A DNA stretch of 64,000 nt, taken from the NCBI GenBank assembly GCA_951813395.1, contig OX638356.1, positions 3,732,501 through 3,796,500 of the forward strand. The letters run 5' to 3'. Positions 24,602 through 33,523 of the stretch are shown piece after piece. The first letter of the stretch is position 1, and each line of letters opens with the position of its first letter. Both the position numbers and the translations under genes were made by a program. The notes beneath the pieces were generated by a model, which was given only the letters and a program-made list of their open reading frames with translations, ran no database searches and was not told the DNA's origin. Source of the DNA: Longimicrobiales bacterium. Lineage in GTDB: Bacteria > Gemmatimonadota > Gemmatimonadetes > Longimicrobiales > Gaopeijiaceae.

Positions 24602-27414
24602 ACCGTTCGAAGTGCCCATTCCCCCGCCCCCCCATGCAGTCCCCGCGATCGCCCTCCCCCGGCGTGCCCTCCACCGGACTTGTCCTCGTCCAGACCCTCC
24701 TGTCCCTGGCCATTCTCCTCCCGGCGACCGCCTCCGCGCAGGAGCCGGAGCGCGTCGCGAGCGTCGAGGGCATCACCGAGTACCGTCTCGACAACGGCCT
24801 GAGGGTCCTCCTGTTCCCGGATCAGAGCGCGCCCCAGACGACCGTCAACATCACCTACTTCGTCGGGTCCCGTCACGAGGGATACGGCGAGACCGGGATG
24901 GCCCACCTGCTGGAGCACATGGTCTTCAAGGGAACGCCCAACCACCCGGACATCCCCCAGGAACTGACCGAACGGGGCGCACAGCCCAACGGCACGACCT
25001 GGCTGGACCGCACCAACTACTTCGAGACCTTCCCGGCGTCGTCCGACAACCTCGAGTGGGCGCTCGACCTGGAATCGGATCGGATGGTCAATTCCTTCAT
25101 CGCGGCCGAGGATCTCGAGTCGGAGATGACGGTGGTGCGAAACGAATGGGAGTCCGGCGAAAACAGTCCGTTTGCGGTGCTCTCCAAGCGCATGAACTCC
25201 ATCGCCTACCTGTGGCACAACTACGGAAACTCGACCATCGGCGCCCGGGCCGACCTGGAAAACGTACCGATCGAGCGCCTGCAGGCCTTCTACCGGAAGT
25301 ACTACCAGCCCGACAACGCCCAGCTCGTGATCGCGGGCCAGTTCGACACGGACGAGGCGCTGGCGCTGGTGGTCGAGAAGTTCGGCGCCATCCCGCGCCC
25401 GGAGCGGACCGGCAACATGCGTATCTACCCCACCTATACCGCAGAACCCGTACAGGACGGAGAGCGGATGGTCACCCTGCGCCGCAGCGGCGACACGAAG
25501 CTTGTCTCACACCTCTATCACGTTCCCGCCGGTTATCACGAAGACTTCGCGGCCGTGGATCTCCTGGCGTGGGCGCTCGGCAACCAGCCTTCGGGCCGGC
25601 TGTACCAGGCACTCGTCGAAACCGGACTCGCCGCCTCGATCAGCGCCGGTGCCGGCCAGCGGCGGGAGCCGGGAACGCTGACGACGCTGGCGGTTGTGCG
25701 CGACGACGGCTCCGAGCAGGAAGTGGCTGCCGCGATGGCTGCTGCGATTCAGGAGGTGCTCACCCGCCCGATCACCGGCGAAGAGGTGGAACGGGCGCGG
25801 GCGGCCCGCCTCGCCTCCATCGACCGCCTCTTCAACGACTCGCGCGCCATCGCGCTGCAGATGAGCGAATGGGGGGCGATGGGCGACTGGAGGCTGTTCT
25901 TCGTCCACCGCGACCGTCTGCGCGACGTCGCGGCCGAGGAAGTCCAGCGCGTGGCGGTCAGCTATCTCAAGCCCTCCAACCGCACCGTCGGATTCTTCAT
26001 TCCGGACGACAATCCGGATCGCGCCGAGATCCCGGTGGCCCCCGACGTGGCCTCTGTCGTGGACGACTACCAGGGGGACGAGGCGGTGGCCGAGGGCGAG
26101 GCCTTCGATCCGTCGCCCGAAAACATCGACCGCCGGACCACGGCCAGCGAGTTCGAGAGTGGAATGGAGATCGCCCTGCTCCCCAAGGAGACGCGGGGTG
26201 AGACGGTCGTGGCTTCGGTGTCGCTCAGGTTCGGAAACGAGGAAGCGCTTACTGGCCGGGGATCCGCCGGGTCGCTCGCCGCCGCAATGCTCATGCGCGG
26301 CACCGTGAATCGCACGCGACAGGAAATCCAGGACGAGATGAACCGGCTCCAGGCCCGGGTCTCCGTGGGCGGCAGCGGCGCAAGCGTAGCTGGGCGCGTA
26401 CAGGCCACTCGCGAGAACTTCCCCGACGCCCTCCGGCTCCTCACCGAGGTCCTCCGCGAGCCCTCGTTCCCCGAGGACGAGTTCGAGACCCTGAAGGAGG
26501 AGCAGCTCGCGCTGATGGAGAGCCAGAGGTCGGAGCCTCAGATCCGGGCGATGCTGGCGCTGCAGCGTCACCTGAGTCCTCGCGAGCCCGGTCATCCCCA
26601 GTACGTGGCTACGATGGAAGAGACGATTGCGGAAATCGAGACGCTGACCCTGGACGAAGTCAGGGACTTCCACGAGAGCTTCTACGGGACGGGCGCCGCC
26701 ACCATGTCGGTCGTCGGTGACTTCGCCGAGGACGACGCCCTCCGGATCGTCCGTGAAGGCCTCGGCGATTGGGTCGCACCCGTGACCTTCGCGCGGATCG
26801 ACCGGGATTTTGTGGATATTGCCCCCGGGGACTTCGAGATCGAGACGCCCGACAAGGCCAACGCGGTCTTCTTTGCGGCCCAGACCCTTCCCATCACCGA
26901 CAGTCATGAAGACGTGGCCGCCCTGACCATGGCCAACTACCTGCTGGGCGGAGGATTCCTCAATTCCCGGCTCGCCACACGAATCCGGCAGGAGGAAGGC
27001 CTCAGCTACGGCGTCGCCTCCCAGTTGATCTTCCACCCCATCGACGCGGCCGGTCAGTTCCTGGGGTTCGCCATCTACGCTCCGGAGAATCGCGACAAGG
27101 TCGAGGCGGCGTTTCTCGAAGAGGTCCACAGGATTCTGGACGAGGGCTTCACCGAAGAGGAGGTGACCGCGGGCATCCAGGGCTACCTGCAGAACGCGAG
27201 CCTGCGGCGGGCGCAGGACCCGGGGCTGGCAGCCATGCTGAGCAACAACCTGTACTTTGGCCGCACCATGGCATGGCAGGCCGAACAGGAAGACGCGATC
27301 CGGTCGCTGACCACGGAGCAGATCAATGCCGCCGTGCGCCGCTGGATCGATCCGGCGAAGATGACCTTCGTGAAAGCGGGGGACTTCGCCAAGGCCGCGC
27401 GAGTGATCCCGTGA
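24598..27414 (+). CDS. M16-family zinc metallopeptidase, two tandem units, exported
   Basis: A 938-residue secreted peptidase made of two M16 units (pitrilysin/insulinase fold). A signal peptide spans roughly residues 25-48. The active unit has the inverted zinc motif HLLEH (His103, Glu106, His107) in MAHLLEHMVFKGT, with the distal zinc Glu in VVRNEWESGENSP. The second unit, from about residue 520, has LRFGNEEALTGRG and SLAAAMLMRGT but no HxxEH, as expected for the non-catalytic half. The GTG at 24598 overlaps the ATPase stop (GTGA). Likely degrades small peptides in the periplasm. Confidence 0.94.
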   Translation: MNRSKCPFPRPPMQSPRSPSPGVPSTGLVLVQTLLSLAILLPATASAQEPERVASVEGITEYRLDNGLRVLLFPDQSAPQTTVNITYFVGSRHEGYGETGMAHLLEHMVFKGTPNHPDIPQELTERGAQPNGTTWLDRTNYFETFPASSDNLEWALDLESDRMVNSFIAAEDLESEMTVVRNEWESGENSPFAVLSKRMNSIAYLWHNYGNSTIGARADLENVPIERLQAFYRKYYQPDNAQLVIAGQFDTDEALALVVEKFGAIPRPERTGNMRIYPTYTAEPVQDGERMVTLRRSGDTKLVSHLYHVPAGYHEDFAAVDLLAWALGNQPSGRLYQALVETGLAASISAGAGQRREPGTLTTLAVVRDDGSEQEVAAAMAAAIQEVLTRPITGEEVERARAARLASIDRLFNDSRAIALQMSEWGAMGDWRLFFVHRDRLRDVAAEEVQRVAVSYLKPSNRTVGFFIPDDNPDRAEIPVAPDVASVVDDYQGDEAVAEGEAFDPSPENIDRRTTASEFESGMEIALLPKETRGETVVASVSLRFGNEEALTGRGSAGSLAAAMLMRGTVNRTRQEIQDEMNRLQARVSVGGSGASVAGRVQATRENFPDALRLLTEVLREPSFPEDEFETLKEEQLALMESQRSEPQIRAMLALQRHLSPREPGHPQYVATMEETIAEIETLTLDEVRDFHESFYGTGAATMSVVGDFAEDDALRIVREGLGDWVAPVTFARIDRDFVDIAPGDFEIETPDKANAVFFAAQTLPITDSHEDVAALTMANYLLGGGFLNSRLATRIRQEEGLSYGVASQLIFHPIDAAGQFLGFAIYAPENRDKVEAAFLEEVHRILDEGFTEEEVTAGIQGYLQNASLRRAQDPGLAAMLSNNLYFGRTMAWQAEQEDAIRSLTTEQINAAVRRWIDPAKMTFVKAGDFAKAARVIP

Positions 27415-27436
27415 CCTGGACTTTGTCCACAGGCTG

Positions 27437-27622
27437 CTACTCCAGGTGACCGGCCTCCTCCAGCAACTCGCGAAGCCTGGCCTCTCTGTCCGGGAGCGCC
27501 GTCCTGGCAATCGCGCGCGCCAGTCGGATTCGCTCCTCCTTGTTCACCTTGTCGAGCACTGAAATCGGAGTTCCATACCGCAACAGAATACGCTTGGCGT
27601 CGATCGCCACCGAATCTTCCAC
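27437..27622 (-). CDS. Small conserved-looking helical protein (61 aa)
   Basis: A short gene with an unusually good ribosome site, AAGGAGG six bases before the GTG at 27622. The product is mostly charged helix (AKRILLRYGTPISVLDKVNKEERIRL) and ends in REARLRELLEEAGHLE, which suggests a small coiled or adaptor protein. No family is recognised. It is convergent with the M16 gene (23 bases between stops) and divergent from the DtxR-type regulator. Being so short, it may be missed by gene callers. Confidence 0.65.
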   Translation of the reverse strand: MEDSVAIDAKRILLRYGTPISVLDKVNKEERIRLARAIARTALPDREARLRELLEEAGHLE

Positions 27623-27753
27623 GCGAACCTCCTTACGGGACGACAACAGCAGACACGTCGGGAATATCGCCGTTTCCGGCAACGCGTGCCAAACAGGTGC
27701 ACGTCGCCGCGTCCCGCTGTCCGCCGGGCGTTTCGACCCATTATCTTCTCGCC

Positions 27754-28434
27754 ATGACATTTCCCGTGCTTTCCCGCTCCGTCGAGGACTATCTGAAGGC
27801 GGTGTATTCCCTGAACGAACGGGGGAAGGCGGCCGGGACGAACGAGCTGGCACGGGCGCTGGAGATTCAGCCCGCGTCCGTCAGCGGCATGATCCGGCGG
27901 CTGGCCGAAGACGGGCTTCTCCAGCACGAGCCGTACCGGGGTGTGCGCCTCACCCGGCAGGGCCACCGCGAGGCGCTCAAGGTCCTGAGGCGGCACAGGA
28001 TCATCGAGGCGTTTCTGGTGCAGCGCCTCGGGTACCCCTGGGACGATGTCCACGAGGAGGCCGAGCGCCTGGAGCACGCCGCATCCGACACGCTCATCGA
28101 TCGCATGGCAGACGCGCTCGGAAACCCGACGACGGATCCTCACGGGGCGCCCATACCCACCAGGAGCGGCCGGATTGATCACCCTCCCGGCCGTTCTCTG
28201 GACGAGGTGCCGCCGGGCACACGGGTCCTGGTCCGGTCGGTTCCGGACGGCAATCGCGAGCGTCTGCGTTATTGCAAGTCGGTCGGACTGGTGCCGGGCG
28301 CGCGGGTCACGGTCGCGGACGTCGACGCCGACGGCGACTGCGTCGCGGTGGCCATCGGCGCCGGGACCGACCCCGTGTGGATCGAGGGCACGGTCGCGCA
28401 GCGCGTGACGGTCTCGGAGTCGCCGCGGCCCTGA
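27754..28434 (+). CDS. DtxR-family metal-dependent transcriptional regulator
   Basis: A 226-residue iron- or manganese-sensing repressor. Residues 8-65 are the winged helix (SVEDYLKAVYSLNE, TNELARALEIQPASVSGMIRRLAEDGLL). Residues 66-140 are the dimerisation and metal-binding domain with EEAERLEHAASD and DPHGAPIP, which supply the conserved metal ligands. Residues 150-226 form the C-terminal FeoA/SH3-like domain. I start at the ATG at 27754, since upstream in-frame residues do not belong to the family. No metal transporter gene is adjacent. It lies nine bases ahead of the D-cysteine desulfhydrase-like gene. Fe versus Mn selectivity is not decided here. Confidence 0.93.
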   Translation: MTFPVLSRSVEDYLKAVYSLNERGKAAGTNELARALEIQPASVSGMIRRLAEDGLLQHEPYRGVRLTRQGHREALKVLRRHRIIEAFLVQRLGYPWDDVHEEAERLEHAASDTLIDRMADALGNPTTDPHGAPIPTRSGRIDHPPGRSLDEVPPGTRVLVRSVPDGNRERLRYCKSVGLVPGARVTVADVDADGDCVAVAIGAGTDPVWIEGTVAQRVTVSESPRP

Positions 28435-28443
28435 CGGAATCGC

Positions 28444-29451
28444 GTGCGTCAGAGCTTCCCGTCCGAGCCGGCGTTGACTCGTCTGGGCGCGATCCCCCGA
28501 ACCGAGCTCGCCAGCGTTCCCACACCGCTGCTCGCGGCCCCGTCACTCGCCGCGCACCTGGGTGCGGGCGTGCGGATCTCCGTCAAGGCCGACGACCGCA
28601 CGGGGCTCGGGTTGGGTGGCAACAAGGTCCGCAAGCTGGAATACGAACTGGCCCCCGAGCGACTTCGGGGTGTGACGGAACTGGTCACGTCGGGTGGGCC
28701 GCACTCCAATCATTGCCGTGTCGTGGCGGCCGCGGCCGCCCAACTCGGGCTGCGGTGCACCCTGGTCATCAACGGGCAGCCCGAGGACCCGACGCGCGGG
28801 AACGCCTGCCTTCACCGGCTTCTGGGCGCGAGCATCGTGACCGTCCCGGAGCGCCAGGACCGCGATCCCGCAACCGAGGAGGAGGCCCGCCGCATTGGCG
28901 CGGCCGGAGGCAGGGCGCTGGTGGTTCCCCTGGGCGCATCGACCCCGAGAGGCGCGCTGGGCTACGTGCATGCGGCGGTGGAGATGCACCGGCAGCTCGA
29001 CTCGCGGGCCCGCGTCTGGATCTTCGTGTGCACCTCTTCGGGCGGCACGCTCGGCGGCCTGATTCTCGGGTGCGCGCTGCTGGGCTGGCCCGTGCGCCTG
29101 GTCGGGGTGAGCGCCGACGAACCCGCCGCAGAGGCAAAGGACAAGGCGGTCGGTCTGGCGCTGGACGCAGCCCGTCTGCTCGGCGGCAAGGAGATCGGCG
29201 ACAGCGTTCGCACACTTGCCGACAGCGTGGTGACGACGGACGATTTCGTCGGTGCCGGCTATGGTGCGGCAACCCCCGCAGGGGACGAGGCGGCGCGGAT
29301 CTTCGGTGCCCGCACGGGTCTGATTCTCGACCCGGTCTACACCGCCAAGGCGGCCGCCGCGATGATCGAATGGTTCAGGCGAGGGCGCGTGCCCACGTCC
29401 GACCGGGTCGTCTTCGTACACACCGGGGGACATCCGGCCCTGTTCCGGTGA
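28444..29451 (+). CDS. D-cysteine desulfhydrase / ACC deaminase-like PLP enzyme
   Basis: A fold-type II PLP enzyme of 335 residues. The PLP lysine is Lys61 in GLGGNKVRKLEYEL. SGGPHSNHCR is the phosphate/substrate loop, and CTSSGGTLGGL binds the PLP phosphate. This pattern is shared by D-cysteine desulfhydrase, which yields pyruvate, sulfide and ammonia, and by 1-aminocyclopropane-1-carboxylate deaminase. The neighbourhood of D-amino-acid-related hydrolases makes the D-cysteine or another D-amino acid reading attractive but unproven. GTG start at 28444, nine bases after the DtxR gene; the ribosome site is weak. Confidence 0.9.
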   Translation: MRQSFPSEPALTRLGAIPRTELASVPTPLLAAPSLAAHLGAGVRISVKADDRTGLGLGGNKVRKLEYELAPERLRGVTELVTSGGPHSNHCRVVAAAAAQLGLRCTLVINGQPEDPTRGNACLHRLLGASIVTVPERQDRDPATEEEARRIGAAGGRALVVPLGASTPRGALGYVHAAVEMHRQLDSRARVWIFVCTSSGGTLGGLILGCALLGWPVRLVGVSADEPAAEAKDKAVGLALDAARLLGGKEIGDSVRTLADSVVTTDDFVGAGYGAATPAGDEAARIFGARTGLILDPVYTAKAAAAMIEWFRRGRVPTSDRVVFVHTGGHPALFR

Positions 29452-29464
29452 CTCGCCCCGGGCG

Positions 29465-30787
29465 TCACATCTGCGACGGTTCCAGCGACAGCAGCCGGAC
29501 CACGCGAACGGTCTGAACGTCCATTTCGTCGGATTCGATGTAGGCCATCAACCCGTCGGGTCCGAATCCGTCCGGAATACGGAGGCCATCGGCGGCCAGG
29601 GTGCCCATGTAGCGCCCATCCGGAGTCAGAACGTCCGTCGGCCCCTCTCCATCGCCCCCGGCGCCGGTGCGCGCAATCCAGATGCGGTCCCGGCGATCGA
29701 CCGCCATTTCGGCGATTACGGGAATCTCCTGCGCAAAGACCATCGACTCGACCTGAGCGAGCATCATCTCCCGCATCTGCTCCTGGAAGCCCTCGTCGAT
29801 GGCAAACGGCGCCACGCGTCCCACGATGCGCAAACGGGGGCCGCTTCCGGACGATTCGCTGAACGTTTCGCGGCGGCGCGCCCTCTCCGCTTCCATGATG
29901 GCGTCTGTCACGGCCTCGGGCGCGATCGGGCGGCCGACGCTTCCGGTCACCGTCCCGTCCCGCTCGATCAGCTTGACCTCGTACGCGGTGGAGTCCGCCA
30001 CCACCACACGCCCGTCGGAAAGGACGCCGACGTGCAGTCCCGGATCGAAGGCACGCATCCTGCTGAATCGCAATTCCACGGTGCGCCGACCCTGCCCGTC
30101 GTTCCCCGACACCTCGTCCTCCGCCTCGGTAGGCGGAAGGTTCCAGGCATGGTAGAGAACCGTCTTGTCGGATCCATCGAGCGAGAAAACGTCGATGGGG
30201 CGGCGAGGATCCTCTTCCTCTCCGTCGCCAGCCGTCGCCTCGCCGGGCGCACCCGTCCGGATCCGGGGGCCGCCGGACGACACCAGGCGTCCGTCCGGCA
30301 GCGGAAGGAGCATCGACCCCGGCGCGCCCCGCGACAGGTCGACCGGCACGCTTCGGACGAACTCGCCACGCTCGTCGAAGATCTCGAAGGCGCCGGGCAG
30401 ACTGAAGTCGTAGACCACGAAACTGCCGTCGTCCAGAGCCGCTGCCGCCGTGGGGTTGCTGAATTCACCGGGCCCGTCGCCCGGCGTGCCGATCGTGCGC
30501 AAGTGGTCGCCGTCGGGACCGATCACGACGACGCGGCGAGCGCCCTCGTCGACGACGTAAAGGTTGCCGCCGGAATCGAAGACGGCCCCGGCGATCATGC
30601 CGAAGGTCTCCCAATCCTCACCCGCAAGGGCGCCGGCGGTGAAAACCTCCTCTGTCGCCGCTACCAGGGGGATATCGACGGCGGAGTCCCCGGTGTCGGG
30701 TCCCGATTCGCCACAGGCGAGCGGGGAGAGGCAGAGCAGCGCGAGGGCCGGGTGGGGTTGTCGCAAAAGGCGCAGAGGGTCGTGCAT
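29465..30787 (-). CDS. 6-bladed beta-propeller lipoprotein (NHL-like)
   Basis: A 440-residue lipoprotein; the signal ends LSPLACGES with the lipidated Cys at about residue 25. The mature part has repeated propeller units such as GNLYVVDEGARRVVVIGPDGDHLRTIGTPGDGPGEF, SFVVYDFSLPGAFEIFDERGEFV and GRVVVADSTAYEVKLIERDG. These are typical of 6-bladed beta-propeller proteins abundant in Gemmatimonadota and Bacteroidota. The domain probably binds a protein or glycan on the cell surface. The ATG at 30787 is chosen because it immediately precedes the lipoprotein signal. It diverges from the S9 peptidase with 175 bases between starts. Confidence 0.87.
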   Translation of the reverse strand: MHDPLRLLRQPHPALALLCLSPLACGESGPDTGDSAVDIPLVAATEEVFTAGALAGEDWETFGMIAGAVFDSGGNLYVVDEGARRVVVIGPDGDHLRTIGTPGDGPGEFSNPTAAAALDDGSFVVYDFSLPGAFEIFDERGEFVRSVPVDLSRGAPGSMLLPLPDGRLVSSGGPRIRTGAPGEATAGDGEEEDPRRPIDVFSLDGSDKTVLYHAWNLPPTEAEDEVSGNDGQGRRTVELRFSRMRAFDPGLHVGVLSDGRVVVADSTAYEVKLIERDGTVTGSVGRPIAPEAVTDAIMEAERARRRETFSESSGSGPRLRIVGRVAPFAIDEGFQEQMREMMLAQVESMVFAQEIPVIAEMAVDRRDRIWIARTGAGGDGEGPTDVLTPDGRYMGTLAADGLRIPDGFGPDGLMAYIESDEMDVQTVRVVRLLSLEPSQM

Positions 30788-30962
30788 CGCAGCCAGGCCT
30801 GTGGCTCGAGGACAGTCGGGCACTCGGACAATCGGATGCCCGCGGCAACGCCATGGTTGCCCGACGCCGGGCGGCTTTCCACAACCGGCACCGGTGCATA
30901 CCTTCATCTCCCTACAAAAAAGGCCAAACGAACAGCCCTACGCCACACCGCAGGAGGAACCC

Positions 30963-32996
30963 ATGGCCAGATCCACCCTGCGAGGACTGCTGCTCCTCGC
31001 CCTCGTCCCCCTAACGATCCCAACGGCCCTCTCAGCCCAGAACGAACCCGACGGGACGCTCAGGCTCGAGACCTATCTCGACTGGGAATGGGTGGCCAAC
31101 CCCCAGATCTCCCCGGACGGCAGCCAGATCATCTACACGCACAGCTGGGTGGACAAGCAGAACGACCGTCGCAGTTCGTCGATCTACATCATGGACGCGG
31201 ACGGGAGCAGGAGGCGCGTGCTCGTGGAGGACGGATCCTCTCCGAAGTGGTCGCCTTCCGGCGATCGGATCCTGTATACCGCGGAGGGCGATCCCGAAGG
31301 GACGCAGGTCTTCGTTCGCTGGATGGACGACGAAGGGCTCGCGACCCAGGTCACGCACGTCGAAAACGCACCCGGCAACGTGGAGTGGTCTCCTGACGGA
31401 ACGCAGATCGCCTTCACGATGTCGGTGGATTCGGACAACCCCTGGCCCATCAGTCTGCCCGGGCGGCCCGAGGGCGCCAGCTGGACCGAGGGGCCCAAGG
31501 TGGTCGACAGGCTCGTCTATCGGCGCGACCGTCGCGGCTATATCGACGAGGGCTACTCGCACCTCTTCGTCGTCCCGGCCGACGGCGGCACGGCTCGCCA
31601 GCTCACCGACGGCGACTGGAATCACAACGGGGTTGCGTGGACACCCGACGGGGCGGAAATCCTCTTCACCTCGCTCCGCGTCGAAGACGCCGACCACGAA
31701 TGGCGCCAGTCCGACATCTATTCGGTCGCGGTGGCCGGCGGGGCGATCACCCGCCTGACGGATCGCTCGGGTCCGGACGGCTCACCCGTGCCCTCGCCGG
31801 ACGGCAGTCTCATCGTCTACACCGGCAACGATCTGACCACCGATACCTACATCACGCGCAGGATCTACGTCATGAACCGCGACGGTTCGAATTCGCGGAT
31901 GATCAGCGAGGGGTTCGACCGGCAGGCGTCGGGCATGATCTGGGCCCAGGACAACAGCGGCGTGTACATGACCGTGAGGAGCGAGGGAACCAGCAATCTC
32001 TACTTCGCATCGGTGGATGGAGGCGTCAGGCAGCTCACCGAGGGCAACCACATGTTGAGTGTCGCGTCGATCGCGTCGGGAATGGCCGTGGGGACGCTGT
32101 CCGACTATCACCAGCCCGGCGACGTGGTGGCCTTCGCCCTCAACAGCCCCGACAGAATCACCCGGTTGACCGACGTGAACTCGGACGTCCTGGCCGGCGT
32201 GACGCTGGGCGACGTAGAGGAAGTGTGGTACAAGTCGGTCGAGGACTACGACATCCAGGGGTGGATCATCAAGCCGCCCGACTTCGATCCGTCGAACCAG
32301 TACCCTCTGATCCTCGCGATCCACGGCGGACCCCACGGCATGTACAACGTGGGCTTCAACTTCGGCTGGCAGAACCACGCCGCCAACGGGTACGTGGTGC
32401 TGTACACGAACCCCCGGGGCTCGTCGGGCTACGGCAGCGCTTTCGGCAACTCGATCAAGAACGCGTACCCCGGCAAGGACTTCGATGACCTGATGGCGGG
32501 CGTGGACCTGTTGGTCGACCGGGGCTACATCGACGAGCAGAACATGTTCGTGTACGGCTGCTCCGGTGGCGGGGTGCTGACCTCGTGGGTCGTCGGCCAC
32601 ACGGACCGCTTCGCGGCGGCCTCGGCGAACTGCCCGGTGACAAACTGGCTTTCCTTCGTCGGCACCACCGACGGCGCCTCATGGTACCGGAACTTCGAGA
32701 AATTCCCGTGGGAGGATCCCTCCGAACACCTGCGCCGCTCGCCGCTCATGTACGTGGGGAACGTGACTACGCCCACCATGCTCATGACTGGTGAGGGCGA
32801 TCTGCGGACCCCGATGCCCCAGACCGAGGAATACTACCAGGCGCTGAGGGTCCTGAAGGTCCCCACCGCGATGATCCGCTTCAAGAACGAGTGGCACGGC
32901 ACCAGCTCGACTCCCTCGAACTTCCTGCGGACCCACATCTACCTGCGCGAGTGGTTCGAAAAGCACAGAAGGGGAGGACGGGTGACGGACCAGTAG
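30963..32996 (+). CDS. S9-family serine peptidase (prolyl oligopeptidase/acylaminoacyl type), exported
   Basis: A 677-residue secreted peptidase. A signal peptide (residues 1-24) is followed by a TolB/WD-like propeller (about 45-400) with repeated SPDGSQIIYT, SPDGTQIAFT and TPDGAEILFTS blades, then an alpha/beta-hydrolase domain. The nucleophile is Ser534 in YGCSGGG (the usual form is GGSYGG). The Asp is in MTGEGDLRTPMPQ and the His is His645 in NEWHGTSS. AGGAGG at about 30951 precedes the ATG at 30963. Likely digests peptides in the periplasm or outside the cell. Confidence 0.93.
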   Translation: MARSTLRGLLLLALVPLTIPTALSAQNEPDGTLRLETYLDWEWVANPQISPDGSQIIYTHSWVDKQNDRRSSSIYIMDADGSRRRVLVEDGSSPKWSPSGDRILYTAEGDPEGTQVFVRWMDDEGLATQVTHVENAPGNVEWSPDGTQIAFTMSVDSDNPWPISLPGRPEGASWTEGPKVVDRLVYRRDRRGYIDEGYSHLFVVPADGGTARQLTDGDWNHNGVAWTPDGAEILFTSLRVEDADHEWRQSDIYSVAVAGGAITRLTDRSGPDGSPVPSPDGSLIVYTGNDLTTDTYITRRIYVMNRDGSNSRMISEGFDRQASGMIWAQDNSGVYMTVRSEGTSNLYFASVDGGVRQLTEGNHMLSVASIASGMAVGTLSDYHQPGDVVAFALNSPDRITRLTDVNSDVLAGVTLGDVEEVWYKSVEDYDIQGWIIKPPDFDPSNQYPLILAIHGGPHGMYNVGFNFGWQNHAANGYVVLYTNPRGSSGYGSAFGNSIKNAYPGKDFDDLMAGVDLLVDRGYIDEQNMFVYGCSGGGVLTSWVVGHTDRFAAASANCPVTNWLSFVGTTDGASWYRNFEKFPWEDPSEHLRRSPLMYVGNVTTPTMLMTGEGDLRTPMPQTEEYYQALRVLKVPTAMIRFKNEWHGTSSTPSNFLRTHIYLREWFEKHRRGGRVTDQ

Positions 32997-33118
32997 TCCC
33001 CCGGTCCTCGCACGAGGTACCGAGCGCCCTCGCTGGAACGGGAATCCGGTTCCGGCGGGGGCGTTCCGCGGTTGTGGTGCGTGGCCGGCGCCTTGTGTGC
33101 GTGGCGCGCGTGGTGCGC

Positions 33119-33523
33119 CTATCGCGCCGCGTAGATTCCCACCTTGAGGGGCGGGTCGACCCACCAGTGGAAATGGAAGCGGTTCTCGCCCTCCACGACC
33201 ACCGCCTCACGCCGCTCCCGCGTCTTGGGCCAGTCGTCGCGCCCGTTGTGGACGACCAGGACCTGCCCCGGTTCCAGCCTCGCGACCCACTGCCCGAGCG
33301 CGCGCTCCAGGCTGCGCAAAAGGTCCCTTTCCGCGTGCCGCTGCACTTCGGCGTCGGCGTCCGCTCCGATTTCGCCCGTCTCCAGCACCTCGTAGCGGGC
33401 ATCGAAATCGGCAGCGGGGATCGAAAGGACACGGTCGCGCATGAAGCCGATCTCGTTGATCGCCGTCGGATTGAAGTTCGTCTCGACGCTGTGGTATGCG
33501 TTGCCGTATCTCCGCAGAATCAT
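33119..33523 (-). CDS. Hypothetical protein (134 aa) coupled to a DEAD-box helicase
   Basis: No family recognised. The protein begins MILRRYGNAYHSVETNFNPTAINEIGF, continues with a charged helix (EVQRHAERDLLRSLERALGQW) and ends with short strands VLVVHNGRDDWPKTRERREAVVVEG and FHFHWWVDPPLKVG. It is soluble and has no cysteines. The ATG at 33523 overlaps the helicase stop as ATGA, so it is translated from the same message. The regular composition and coupling support a real gene. A role in RNA metabolism would be guilt by association only. Confidence 0.75.
   Translation of the reverse strand: MILRRYGNAYHSVETNFNPTAINEIGFMRDRVLSIPAADFDARYEVLETGEIGADADAEVQRHAERDLLRSLERALGQWVARLEPGQVLVVHNGRDDWPKTRERREAVVVEGENRFHFHWWVDPPLKVGIYAAR

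Noticed and set aside
27422-27435. TTGTCCACA, close to a DnaA box; a similar TTGTCCACG lies at 14642.
   Set aside because: Only two isolated matches, no cluster, no AT-rich unwinding region and no dnaA or dnaN nearby. Origin not supported.
25507-27510. Very long antisense frame (over 600 codons) opposite the M16 peptidase gene.
   Set aside because: It is the mirror of a well-supported M16 gene in GC-rich DNA. The translation has no domain, signal or membrane pattern.
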